Source: Pseudonocardia endophytica (lineage in GTDB: Bacteria > Actinomycetota > Actinomycetes > Mycobacteriales > Pseudonocardiaceae). Taken from it: a stretch of 64,000 nucleotides of DNA. The position numbers were made by a program, and so were the translations under genes. The number at the start of each line of letters is the position of its first letter. Position 1 is the first letter of the stretch. The stretch lies in contig NZ_SMFZ01000001.1 of assembly GCF_004339565.1 (NCBI RefSeq), positions 496,001-560,000 of the forward strand, in the 5' to 3' direction. A model generated the notes under the pieces. That model saw only the letters and a list, made by a program, of their open reading frames with translations. It made no database searches and was not told the origin of the DNA. Positions 17,120 to 27,400 of this stretch are shown here, in pieces.

Positions 17120-18261
17120 CCGTGGAGTCACTCGAAGACTTCCGCACCCGTGCCCGAAGCTGGCTCTCGGACGCCGAGCCACCCGAGGTCCCCCTCGACC
17201 TCGACGAGCGCTTCGCGGTGCTCCGGCGCTGGCAACAGACGTTGTTCGAGGCCGGCTGGGTCGGCCTCGCCTGGTCGCCGGAGGCGGGTGGCGGCGGCCT
17301 CACCCATGCCCATCAGCTGGTGTTCGTCGAGGAACTCGTACGAGCCAGGGCCCCGCAACCCGTCGGGCTGATCGGCCTCGAGGTCGTCGGGCCGTCGATC
17401 GACCGGTACGGGACAGACTGGCAACGCCGGGAGCTGTTGCCCCGCATGCTGTCCGGAGAGGACATCTGGTGCCAGGGCTTCTCCGAGCCGGGCGCCGGGT
17501 CCGACCTGGCGTCCCTGCGCACCCGAGCGGTCGCCGACGGGGACGACTACCTGGTCAGCGGGCAGAAGATCTGGACGAGCTGGGCCCACGAGGCGCAGTG
17601 GTGTGCCCTGCTGGTCCGCACCGACCCGTCCGTCCGCAAGCAGGCCGGCATCAGCTACCTGCTCGTCGACATGACGAGCCCCGGGATCACAGCCCGCCCG
17701 ATCCGGCAGATGACCGGCGACCGCGAATTCTGCGAGGTCTTCTTCGACGAGGTCCGGGTACCCCGCCGGAACCTGCTGGGCGCCGAGAACGAGGGCTGGG
17801 CGATCGCGACGCACACCCTGGGCAGCGAGCGTGGCGCCGCCACGCTGCGGCGCCGGGTCGAGCTGGACGTCGCCCTCGAGGACGCGATCGACGAGCTCCG
17901 AGGGAGCCGCACCCCGAGCGACCGGGTCCTGGCCGCCATCGGCCGAGCACACGTCGCGATGCGGGTGCTGGACGCACAGACCCGCCAGACCACGGCCCGG
18001 CTCCTCGCCGACACCGGCCCGACACCCCTGGACTCGGTCGACAAGCTCGTGCTCAACCACGTGGAGCAGACCGTGTTCGCCGAGATCGCGGGGCTGCTGG
18101 GTCCGCTGCGCGCGGTGCCCGGCTCCCGTCCCGCCGGCCTGCGGGCCGACCGGTGGGCGCACGAGCACCTGTACTCGCGGGCCGCCTCCATCTACGGCGG
18201 CTCCGCGCAGATCCAGCGCACGATCGTGGCGCAACGACTCCTGGGGCTGCCCCGTGGCTGA
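17116..18261 (+). CDS. Acyl-CoA dehydrogenase, first of an adjacent pair
   Basis: 381 aa. FAD-binding pattern CQGFSEPGAGSDLASLRT, substrate loop GQKIWTSWAH, and C-terminal IYGGSAQIQRTIVAQRLLG. The Tyr-Glu-Gly position that carries the catalytic Glu in medium-chain dehydrogenases is Tyr-Gly-Gly here, so the base must lie elsewhere, as in isovaleryl-CoA and several steroid-pathway enzymes. It overlaps the crotonase stop by 4 bp and the second dehydrogenase start by 8 bp. Adjacent unequal pairs of this kind often form alpha2-beta2 heterotetramers for bulky ring-derived acyl-CoAs; that is inference. Confidence 0.9.
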   Translation: MTVESLEDFRTRARSWLSDAEPPEVPLDLDERFAVLRRWQQTLFEAGWVGLAWSPEAGGGGLTHAHQLVFVEELVRARAPQPVGLIGLEVVGPSIDRYGTDWQRRELLPRMLSGEDIWCQGFSEPGAGSDLASLRTRAVADGDDYLVSGQKIWTSWAHEAQWCALLVRTDPSVRKQAGISYLLVDMTSPGITARPIRQMTGDREFCEVFFDEVRVPRRNLLGAENEGWAIATHTLGSERGAATLRRRVELDVALEDAIDELRGSRTPSDRVLAAIGRAHVAMRVLDAQTRQTTARLLADTGPTPLDSVDKLVLNHVEQTVFAEIAGLLGPLRAVPGSRPAGLRADRWAHEHLYSRAASIYGGSAQIQRTIVAQRLLGLPRG

Positions 18262-19293
18262 GCACGACGACCTCACGTCCGCGGTGGACGACTACCTGAC
18301 CCGCCACTACGCGGACGACCGGCGCCGCAAGTTCCTCGACGGCGGAGGTTGGGACCCGGGACTCGCCGCCGAGCTCGCCGATCTCGGGTGGTACTCGCTG
18401 GCCGTGTCCGAGGACCGCGGCGGGATCGGAGCGTCGACCGCCGATCTCGGTCGCGTCTTCCTGGAGTACGGACGCCACCTGGTCATCGGCCCGCAGATGG
18501 AGAACAGCCTGCTGCCGGCGCTCATCGGTGACCTCGACCCGGACCCCGCCGGGACACCCCCCGCGCTCGTCGACCCGGGCGTCACGCACGACTGGGCGGC
18601 GGACTACGGCTCGGTGTCGCTGAACGGGCAGGAGCTCACCGGCACCGTCGGAGCGGTGCGTTTCGCCGCGCAGGCGGGCGTGCTCGTCGTCGTCGCCGGC
18701 GCGTCGGTGTGCCTGGTCGACCCTACGGCGCCCGGTGTGCACATCGAGTCGGTCGGCAGCGCAGACCCCGGGACCGTCTTCGCCCGCGTCGAGTTCGACG
18801 CAGCCACCGCCGACACGGTCGTCGTCGACGGGGACCTCGTCACCCGCCTCAGGGCCTGGGCCCGGCTCCTGCTCGCCTGCGAGCTCAGCGGCATCGCGCA
18901 GGGCGCCCTCGAACACACGGTGACCTACGTCGGGCAGCGCGAGCAGTTCGATCGGCCGATCGGCGGGTTCCAGGCCGTGCAGCACCTCGCCGCCGACATG
19001 GCGGCCCGGTCGACCGGCCTGCGCAACCTCTGCCTGGCCACCCTCGAGGACGCCCGCGACGCATCGCCGACCCATCTGGCGCTCCTGTCCTCGACGGCGA
19101 AGGCACACGCCGCGGCCACCACGGTCGGGGTCTGCGAGGACGCCATCCAGCTGCACGGCGGGATGGGCTTCACCACCGAGACCGACGTGAGCTGGTTCTA
19201 CCGGCGAGCCATGGCGCTACGGGGCTGGTACGGCGACGAGACCGAACTGCAGCACGTCATCGGCTCCACGATCCTGACCACCGAGAGGCAGAT

Positions 19294-19297
<4 letters not shown>
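18254..19297 (+). CDS. Acyl-CoA dehydrogenase, second of an adjacent pair
   Basis: 347 aa from GTG 18254, overlapping the previous stop by 8 bp. It is shorter than its neighbour, with a compressed middle domain, but keeps the C-terminal four-helix bundle: VGQREQFDRPIGGFQAVQH, the FAD-contacting Arg/Phe segment, and CEDAIQLHGGMGFTTE. The pairing with the upstream gene resembles FadE28/FadE29-type partners, where each subunit alone is inactive. Its stop overlaps the ligase GTG by 4 bp. Confidence 0.87.
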
Positions 19298-20906
<1,609 letters not shown>

Positions 20907-20910
<4 letters not shown>

Positions 20911-21770
20911 AGCAGCACACCCTGACCGAGTTCGCCTCCGGCCACCGGTTCCTCGAAGGCCTGCGCTGGCACGACGGCACCCTGTGGGCCAGCGACTTCT
21001 TCGCCGGCACAGTGATGACCTTCGGCTCCGACGGTCACGCGACCACGGTCGCCGAGGTGCAGGGAGCGCCCTCGGGATTGGGCTTCCTGCCCGACGGCAC
21101 CGCACTCGTCGTGTCCCAGACCGACGCCACCGTCCAACGGATCGGCCCGGACGGCTCGCTGAGCACGTACGCCGACTTCAGCCACGTCGCAGGCGGCCCC
21201 GGCAACGACATGCTCGTCACCGCAGGCGGACACGCCTACGTCGGAAACTTCGGATTCGCCGTCGGCACCGAGGACCCGAAACCGACCGCACTGGCCCACA
21301 TCGACCCGTCGGGCACCGTCCACCGCGTCGACGGAGACGTCCTGTTCCCCAACGGGATGGCGCTCACCCGAGACCGGGTCCTGCTGCTCGCCGAGACCTT
21401 CCGCGCCAGGATCACCGCCTACGACGTCCGGCCCGACGGATCCCTGACCGGCCAACGGGTCTGGGCACAGCTGCCGCCCACGTTCACCCCGGACGGGATC
21501 GCCCTCGACGCCGACGGCGGCGTGTGGTTCGGCAACGCCCTCACACCCGGCGAGGACTCCGGCTTCTTCAGGGTGGTCGAGGGCGGCGAGCTCACCGACA
21601 AGGTGCCGGTGACCGGCGCACAGGCCGTGGCCTGCGCGTTCGGCGGCGACCACCTCGACACCCTCTACCTGGCCTGCAACACCACCTCGCTCGAGGAGTT
21701 CATCCAGGGACAGTCGAAGGGCGCCATCGCCACCGCGACGGTCGGGCAGGTGGGCGCGCCCCCCGCTTGA
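20907..21770 (+). CDS. SMP-30/gluconolactonase-family lactonase
   Basis: 287 aa, a six-bladed propeller of the SMP-30/LRE group. Metal ligands can be placed: Glu in FLEGLRW, Asn in FPNGMAL and Asp in PDGIALDADG; the GGPGNDM segment fits a substrate-side loop. Members hydrolyse lactones. In this operon it could open a lactone produced by the luciferase-like enzyme, giving the acid that the ligase activates. It is the last gene of the operon; 15 bp after its stop begins a strong hairpin. Confidence 0.85.
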
Positions 21771-21785
21771 CACACCCGCCGTGGG

Positions 21786-21825
21786 CTCCTCCCGCCGAGA
21801 TCTAGGATCTACACGGCGGGAGGAG
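21786..21825 (+). promoter_or_regulatory. Perfect 12-bp hairpin that contains the ribosome binding site of the tandem TetR gene
   Basis: CTCCTCCCGCCG (21786-21797) and CGGCGGGAGGAG (21814-21825) are perfect inverted repeats. The 16-nt loop itself holds the palindrome AGATC-TAG-GATCT (21798-21810). The right arm includes GGAGGAG, the only ribosome binding site for ATG 21834. It may be a terminator for the catabolic operon, a translation-limiting structure for read-through mRNA, a DNA operator, or several of these. There is no U-tract. Confidence 0.7.
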
Positions 21826-21833
21826 ACCACGGC

Positions 21834-23048
21834 ATGGACGCAGCGAGGACCCCGACGCGCTCCCGATCCGGGATCCGGCGCGCCGAGATCGCCCGCAACG
21901 CCGGCGAGCTGTTCAGCGTCCGCGGCTTCCACGCCGTCCGCATGGACGACATCGCCGAGGCCAGCGGCATCACCGCCCGGGCCCTCTACCGCCACTACGA
22001 CAACAAACAGGCGCTGCTCTCCCACGTCGTGCTCGAAGACCAACAACACGTCGTCGACACGATCACAGCGCTGACCGAGCAACCAACCGCCCAGCGCGAC
22101 CTCGACGCCACGCTCACCACCCTCACCGAAGCCGCCCTCGACAGCCGCCGGCTCTCCCTGCTGTGGCAGCGCGAAGCACGCCACCTCGACGCCGACGACT
22201 TCCGGCTGGTCCGCAGCCGCACCCAATGGATCGCGGCGCGCCTCAACGAGCTCCTCGTGACGCCACCCCGCAGCGACCTGCCCGCCGACGTCGCCGACAT
22301 CCGCAGCTGGGTGATCGTCAGCATCATCTCCGGAGCCGGCTTCTACGACACCTCGCTCCCCCGGCCGCGCCTCGCCCACGAGCTCATCGGAGCGAGCAAG
22401 CGGGTGATCGCCGCTCCCGCAGCGCACACCGGCAGCACCGCCACGGCCGACGCGGCGGACGCCCCGGCCGTCGCCCGTCGGACACCACTCGCCCGGCGCG
22501 AACAGCTCGTCAACGCAGCGGCGCGAGAGTTCCGCGCCAAGGGATTCGCCACCGTCGGCATCGACGACATCGGCGGCCGGGTCGGCATCGTCGGCCCGGG
22601 CCTCTACCGGTACTTCGACACCAAAGCCGACATCCTCGTCGCCGCCGTCACCCGCCTGCACGAGTGGCTGGCGCTGGAGATGACCCGCGCCCTGCACACC
22701 TCGACCTCCGACGACGTCATCATCCGCCTGCTCGTCGACGGGTACGTCCGCGTCGCACTCGACGCCCCCGATCTCCTCGCCGTCTGGCTCACCGAACGGC
22801 TCTACCTCCCCGACGCCGCCCGGGAGCGCGTCGACCGCACCCAGGCCGACTACATCGCCGAATGGCAGCGATGGCTGACCGTCGCCCGCCCCGACCTCCC
22901 CGACGCAACCGCCGCGACACTGGTCAGAACCGCGAAGACGATCGTCGACGACTGCGCACGAATCCCGCACTTCAACCGGTACCCGACCACCGCACGTGAG
23001 CTGTCGGCCGCAGCGCTCGCAACCCTCGGTCTGTCACACCCCGCATAG
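21834..23048 (+). CDS. Regulator with two complete TetR DNA-binding domains in tandem
   Basis: 404 aa, about twice normal TetR length. The first helix-turn-helix is near residues 18-65 (MDDIAEASGITARALYRHY) with its own helical C-terminal part to about 190. After a linker rich in Ala/Thr, a second helix-turn-helix lies near 222-268 (IDDIGGRVGIVGPGLYRYF) with a second helical part to the end. It thus resembles a covalent TetR dimer. It follows the catabolic operon on the same strand by 63 bp and is the likely local regulator of it. Fused TetR repeats are known in actinobacteria but uncommon. Confidence 0.9.
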   Translation: MDAARTPTRSRSGIRRAEIARNAGELFSVRGFHAVRMDDIAEASGITARALYRHYDNKQALLSHVVLEDQQHVVDTITALTEQPTAQRDLDATLTTLTEAALDSRRLSLLWQREARHLDADDFRLVRSRTQWIAARLNELLVTPPRSDLPADVADIRSWVIVSIISGAGFYDTSLPRPRLAHELIGASKRVIAAPAAHTGSTATADAADAPAVARRTPLARREQLVNAAAREFRAKGFATVGIDDIGGRVGIVGPGLYRYFDTKADILVAAVTRLHEWLALEMTRALHTSTSDDVIIRLLVDGYVRVALDAPDLLAVWLTERLYLPDAARERVDRTQADYIAEWQRWLTVARPDLPDATAATLVRTAKTIVDDCARIPHFNRYPTTARELSAAALATLGLSHPA

Positions 23049-23413
23049 ACGAATCCGACGGTCCCGACCGCCGAGGAGCGCGATCACTCCGGATCATCCG
23101 GCAGCGGTGGGCCTCGGTCGCGCCCGCGGCCCGTCGGAGATCTCGCCAACGACGGCGCCGGCGGCCGCAGCCGTCGTCGTGCCGGAAGGTCGACGACTCG
23201 CTCCTCCGCGACCCACGCGGTAGCAGCGCAATGACCCCGGGCGGCGTTCCCAAGCCCATGAGCCTGGCTCCAGCATCAAGCGACAAGGCTCACCACCCGT
23301 TGACAGAACGACAAGTGGTCCACGCTCGAACGAGGTGCCGATGCTGGAGAAGTTCAGCAGCACGCACGACGTGTGGTCCCCAGATGGTCCCCAGCGCCGA
23401 CCCGCTCCGACGA
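23049..23413. other. Gene-free spacer
   Basis: No reading frame with coding character is apparent on either strand. It contains a tandem 10-bp repeat TGGTCCCCAG at 23374-23383 and 23385-23394. No tRNA, attachment core or transposase end could be recognised. Confidence 0.5.
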
Positions 23414-23710
23414 TCAGTTCATCTCGGGATCGACCCAACCGCGATCTTGCTGTTTGCGCAGTTCGCCGCGGAAGTCACAGCCGGGGCATGCGTCCTCGCC
23501 TTGGATGTGGCCCTCGTACCAGCCGTGCACCGCAGCATGAAGGATCGCACCGCGCGCATCGGTCTCGCCGCTCTCCATGGCGTTGACAGCATTCGTGATG
23601 ATCAGGCGCAAGATCTCGGAATCCGGGTCCGGGAACGGTGGCGAGGGCATGGCCGACATGTCGGCCACCGTAGACCGCCCGCGGAGTCGGCCGGGGGCAA
23701 ACGACGACAC
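23414..23710 (-). CDS. Small protein of unknown function with one CxxC pair
   Basis: 98 aa from GTG 23710, with AAGAGG just upstream; a Met at residue 18 or 21 is an alternative start giving a more natural beginning (MSAMPSPPFPDPDSEI). The body is coherent: EILRLIITNAVNAMESGETDARGAI is likely helical and is followed by GEDACPGCDFRGELRK. One CxxC pair could bind metal in a dimer. I do not recognise the family. Confidence 0.45.
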   Translation of the reverse strand: MSSFAPGRLRGRSTVADMSAMPSPPFPDPDSEILRLIITNAVNAMESGETDARGAILHAAVHGWYEGHIQGEDACPGCDFRGELRKQQDRGWVDPEMN

Positions 23711-24223
23711 GACCTCTTCGGCGTGAAAGGCGCTCCCCCGTGCCGAGCAGTGCCGATAGCTCGCGGCGAGACGCTTTTGACCAGCGGCGGTGTGACAACC
23801 CGTACCGGCTCAGATCGCTGCTCGGGTGTGCGCAGGCCGGAGCAGGTCGACCGGGGTTACTGTCAAGACTTGCTGTCAGAAGGTCTTCTGGCTCCATGCC
23901 ATCAGAGACTCCGAGACCCGGATCGGCTCACCCTTGGTGAATCTTAGAGTCGCTGTCGCATTCAGGCTAGACCTCTAAGTCGAACCCTACCTTCAGGACG
24001 GACCGGACAACCAACCGCTCCAGGAGGCTGCATATGTCTAGTTCCAGTAACCGGCGCCGCGAACCTCAGGAAAAAGAAGGAGGCAAAGCATTCCGAGAAA
24101 GCTGCGGACTACAAAGGCAAGGCGACTCCAGTTGCGCCGGGCGATACAGAGGGCAGCCGAAGAGCCAAGACATATGGCCAGAGTGTCGCCGCACTCGGTT
24201 GCGAGCGGCGCCACTTTCTGTGA
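23711..24223. other. Spacer with an A-rich, lower-GC patch and one doubtful small ORF
   Basis: Position 23876-23889 holds the palindrome CAGAAG-GT-CTTCTG. A textbook ribosome binding site (AGGAGG) sits 7 nt before ATG 24034, but the 82-codon frame it opens shows no family resemblance. Another frame across 24074-24220 reads as a Lys-rich peptide ending at a TGA near 24222, without a start. The patch 24040-24240 is visibly richer in A than its surroundings, so it may be imported DNA or a decayed gene. Confidence 0.4.
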
Positions 24224-25192
24224 TCAATGGGAAAGAATGCGTCCCACCCATTCGTTGCGGGCGGCGTACATGGCCTGGGTGATCGCGGCCTGCGGGGCCA
24301 TGAGATCGCACCCGTGGAAACCACCCGGCCACACGTGCAGCTCCGCTTGCACGCCCGCCGCCCACAGGGCGGAGGCGTACGCGACGTCCTCGTCCCGGAA
24401 CACCTCGGCCGTTCCGCAGTCGATGAAGGTCGGGGGGAGACCAGCCAGGTCCACCGCCCGCGCGGGTGCAGCGTAGATCGAGACGTCGTCGGTCCCCCTG
24501 CGGTCGCCGAGCAGAGCCGACCAACCGGTGATGTTGCTCGTCCGGTCCCACACGCCGACGCCGTCGATCTGAGTGGTCGAGACGGTCGCGTCACGATCGT
24601 CGAGCATCGGGTACAGCAGGGCCTGCCCGGCCAGTGCGGGACCGCCGCGGTCTCGGGCGAGCAGCGCCGCTCCGGCCGCCAGCCCACCGCCCGCGCTCGG
24701 CCCGGCGATGATGAGACGGTCGGGATCGATACCGAGTGCTGCCGCGTTCTCGGTAGCCCAGACGAGTGCGCCGTAGCAGTCCTCGACCGGATGGGGATCC
24801 GGGTACTCAGGTGCCAGTCGGTACTCGATCGTGACCACCGTCGCGTCGAGGTCGAGGACCCACGGCACGACGTGCGGCAGGCCCACCCACCGGTCGCCGC
24901 TGATCATTCCTCCGCCGTGGACGTAGAGCACGCCCGGCCCCGACCCCGAACGGCCCTCGCGCGTCAGCACCGAGGCTTCCAGGCTGGCGCCCTCGTGTCC
25001 GGGAAAGCGGAAATCCGTGCGCGAGATTCCGGCCTGCCGCAGCATCTCGTCGGGTGTGACCGAGAACGGGGTCGCCTCGCGGAGCTGCGGAATCATGTCC
25101 GGTGTGATAGTGGGGGGAAGCTGCTTGGTCACCACTGCGAGCGCAACTTCCAGCTCCGGATCGAATGGTGGCCGACTGATGTTCGTCGTCAC
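24224..25192 (-). CDS. HSL-family alpha/beta hydrolase (esterase/lipase)
   Basis: 322 aa. Oxyanion-hole motif HGGG at 92-95, nucleophile in GPSAGG (Ser166), acid in the GTAEVFRDED segment and catalytic His in GGFHGCD. This is the hormone-sensitive-lipase group acting on short acyl esters, soluble and cytoplasmic (no signal peptide). It is the last gene of a leftward set after an SDR (36-bp gap) and an AraC regulator, so it probably hydrolyses an ester whose alcohol or acid is then handled by the SDR, or the reverse. Confidence 0.9.
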   Translation of the reverse strand: MTTNISRPPFDPELEVALAVVTKQLPPTITPDMIPQLREATPFSVTPDEMLRQAGISRTDFRFPGHEGASLEASVLTREGRSGSGPGVLYVHGGGMISGDRWVGLPHVVPWVLDLDATVVTIEYRLAPEYPDPHPVEDCYGALVWATENAAALGIDPDRLIIAGPSAGGGLAAGAALLARDRGGPALAGQALLYPMLDDRDATVSTTQIDGVGVWDRTSNITGWSALLGDRRGTDDVSIYAAPARAVDLAGLPPTFIDCGTAEVFRDEDVAYASALWAAGVQAELHVWPGGFHGCDLMAPQAAITQAMYAARNEWVGRILSH

Positions 25193-25228
25193 TTTGACTC
25201 CATCATCGAACGGTCCGCTAACGAACTG

Positions 25229-26047
25229 TCAGATCATCGTCCAATTCTCGTCGTGCGATTGTGTATAGTCCTGGTGGAACCACTGGAAATCGTGCAACAG
25301 TGCACCACCGTCGATCATCACCGAATGCCCGTTGATGTAGCGGGCGTCCGAGGAGGCGAGGAATGCGACGAGTGCGCCGACGTCGTCGGGGGTACCCAGG
25401 TGCCCTACCGGCGTTCCCGCGATCAGGCGTGCCTTGGAGGTGGAGCTCAGGTCGAAGATCGGCGACACCATTCCGGTCTCGATCAGTCCCGGCATGATTC
25501 CATTCACCCGGATCCGGTGTGGCCCGAGTTCGGAGGCCAGCCCCTCGGTGAGCATCTTGACCCCGGCCTTGCTCACCGAGTAGGCCGAGGCCTGGTCGAC
25601 GTGCTGGACCGCGGCCCCGGAGGAGACGATCACGATCGCCCCACCGCTCTTTCGCTCGACCATGTTCCGCGCCACGCCCTGGGCTAGCAGCATGGTTCCG
25701 GTGAGGTTGACCGCGAGGTGCTTGTTCCACTCCTCTAGCGGCTGATCGAGCAGGGTGGACAGGGCGCAGTAGCCGGCGTTGGCGGACAGGATGTCGACGC
25801 CACCGTAGTGCTCGACCGTCCGGTCGATACCCTGCTGGACGGACGCGGAATCGGTCTGGTCGACACGCGCTGTGAGCACCTCCGCCCCCGCGGCGCGGCA
25901 CTTCTCGGCGGTCGGTTCGATCGCGGACTCGTCGAGGTCGAACAGCGCGAGGTCCGCTCCCCCTTCGGCTAGACGCAGTGCCGCGCCGCCGCCGATTCCG
26001 CCGGCCGCCCCGCTCACGATTGCAGTTTTTCCACTGAAAGTAGGCAT
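25229..26047 (-). CDS. Short-chain dehydrogenase/reductase
   Basis: 272 aa. Cofactor loop SGAAGGIGG (12-20), Asp in LALFDLDE suggesting NAD preference, NAG motif (LSANAGY), catalytic Ser in VIVSSGAA and SAYSVSKAG (YxxxK). The C-terminus extends about 20 residues beyond the usual IDGG end (DFQWFHQDY) and is aromatic and acidic. It lies between the AraC gene (110 bp upstream) and the esterase (36 bp downstream). It should oxidise or reduce an alcohol/ketone pair; the substrate is unknown. Confidence 0.9.
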   Translation of the reverse strand: MPTFSGKTAIVSGAAGGIGGGAALRLAEGGADLALFDLDESAIEPTAEKCRAAGAEVLTARVDQTDSASVQQGIDRTVEHYGGVDILSANAGYCALSTLLDQPLEEWNKHLAVNLTGTMLLAQGVARNMVERKSGGAIVIVSSGAAVQHVDQASAYSVSKAGVKMLTEGLASELGPHRIRVNGIMPGLIETGMVSPIFDLSSTSKARLIAGTPVGHLGTPDDVGALVAFLASSDARYINGHSVMIDGGALLHDFQWFHQDYTQSHDENWTMI

Positions 26048-26157
26048 GACAGTTCTCCCTCACGATAATATTGATCGGGGAAATCGTCCGGCACGCGTCG
26101 CGCCGGCCCCGTTTCACCGCATCCGGGCTATGCGGTTCTCCGGAGTCGTTATTCGGA

Positions 26158-27183
26158 TCAGTTGTCGTCGCGCCGGTGCTTGTCGCTGCGGCGCCGGAAG
26201 GCCGCCGGTGTCGTTCCCGTCCACCGTTTGAATGCGTAGGTGAACGCGGGTGTCGCGCTGTAGCCCAGATCGCGGCTGATCTGGTCGATCGACAGATCCG
26301 TCCCCTCCAGCAGGTTCACCGCACGCGCGAGCCCGACCTGCCCCTCGAGGCTGCGGAACGACGTCTCCTCCGCGAGCAACGCCCGCCGCAGCGATCGCGG
26401 GGACATCGCCAGCTCGTCGGCGACGAGCCCGAGCCCGGCGCGGCCCTCGTGCCGTTCGAGCTGGTCAAGGACCGCCCCGGCCACGCCGACGCGCGCGTGC
26501 CTGCGTAGCAAGAGTCGCTGACAGCCGTCCTTCAGCTGCGGGACCGCGGTCTCCGCGGCCGACGCCAGCGGCTCGTCGAACGGTGTCGCATCGAGGACGA
26601 GCTGGTTGCTCACCGCCCCGAACATCGGCGTCTTCCCGAATATCTCGCCGTACCGGGCCGTATGCGGCCGCGGCGATCCGGTCAGGTTCAGCGCCAGCAC
26701 CCGTGCGGGTCGGGACGCACTCAGCTCGTCCCACACCCTCGCGATGGCCGCGATCTGATAGTCGACCACGACCTCGTGCAGCTCCGCCGGCAACAGATCA
26801 GGCTCCATCTCGATGACCAGCTGCTTCCCGACCCGGCGCTGCCTGCTCAGTGGGAGCGGATGACACAGGTCCTGGAAACGGATGGACTCGGTAAGCCCCT
26901 CGGAGAAGTTCCGGCTCGACCGGATCAGCAGGCCGACGAGCCCGAAGTCCGCCACCCGGCACCGGTTCCCTGCGTCCAGGCCGATGTCGGAGTACTCCGG
27001 ACGCGCACGGATGATGTTGGCGACGAGCACAAGCTCGTCCCGCGGCCGGATCTCACCGCGGGCATCCAGGACGTCCTCGGCGGAGACCCGGGTGCCCCGC
27101 ACCGCCTCGGCGGGGCTCAGCCCGCTGGTCGCGATCAGGTCGCGGATGGCGGCAGTGCCGCGCGGTACCCGTAGATCCCACAT
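26158..27183 (-). CDS. AraC-family regulator with N-terminal sensing domain
   Basis: 341 aa. Residues about 20-200 form the arabinose-binding-like domain of the OruR/ArgR group (FGLVGLLIRSSRNFSEGL). Two helix-turn-helix units follow: GLVADELAMSPRSLRRALL and ISRDLGYSATPAFTYAFKRW, ending in the AraC signature GTTPAAFRR. It is on the same strand as, and directly upstream of, the SDR and esterase genes, which it probably activates in response to their substrate. Confidence 0.9.
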   Translation of the reverse strand: MWDLRVPRGTAAIRDLIATSGLSPAEAVRGTRVSAEDVLDARGEIRPRDELVLVANIIRARPEYSDIGLDAGNRCRVADFGLVGLLIRSSRNFSEGLTESIRFQDLCHPLPLSRQRRVGKQLVIEMEPDLLPAELHEVVVDYQIAAIARVWDELSASRPARVLALNLTGSPRPHTARYGEIFGKTPMFGAVSNQLVLDATPFDEPLASAAETAVPQLKDGCQRLLLRRHARVGVAGAVLDQLERHEGRAGLGLVADELAMSPRSLRRALLAEETSFRSLEGQVGLARAVNLLEGTDLSIDQISRDLGYSATPAFTYAFKRWTGTTPAAFRRRSDKHRRDDN

Positions 27184-27400
27184 AACGAAACCCGGGCCCG
27201 CTCAGCTCTCCGCCGCGCCCGCGCGCGACCGGTGAGATCGTCCGCAATACACGTACATGGACCAGCGACAGATCATCTGCATGGTCATCCGCTCCTACGC
27301 TCAACCCTGAGGCGGGATAGAATCGACATAGATCAGCATCGCAGCAAACTCCCGGCGGGGACACTCCACGGACGGCCGGTCCGGAACCGAGCGGCGTTGT

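Noticed and set aside
23374..23394. Tandem TGGTCCCCAG as a possible phage attachment core
   Set aside because: No tRNA end, integrase or second copy at a distance is visible.
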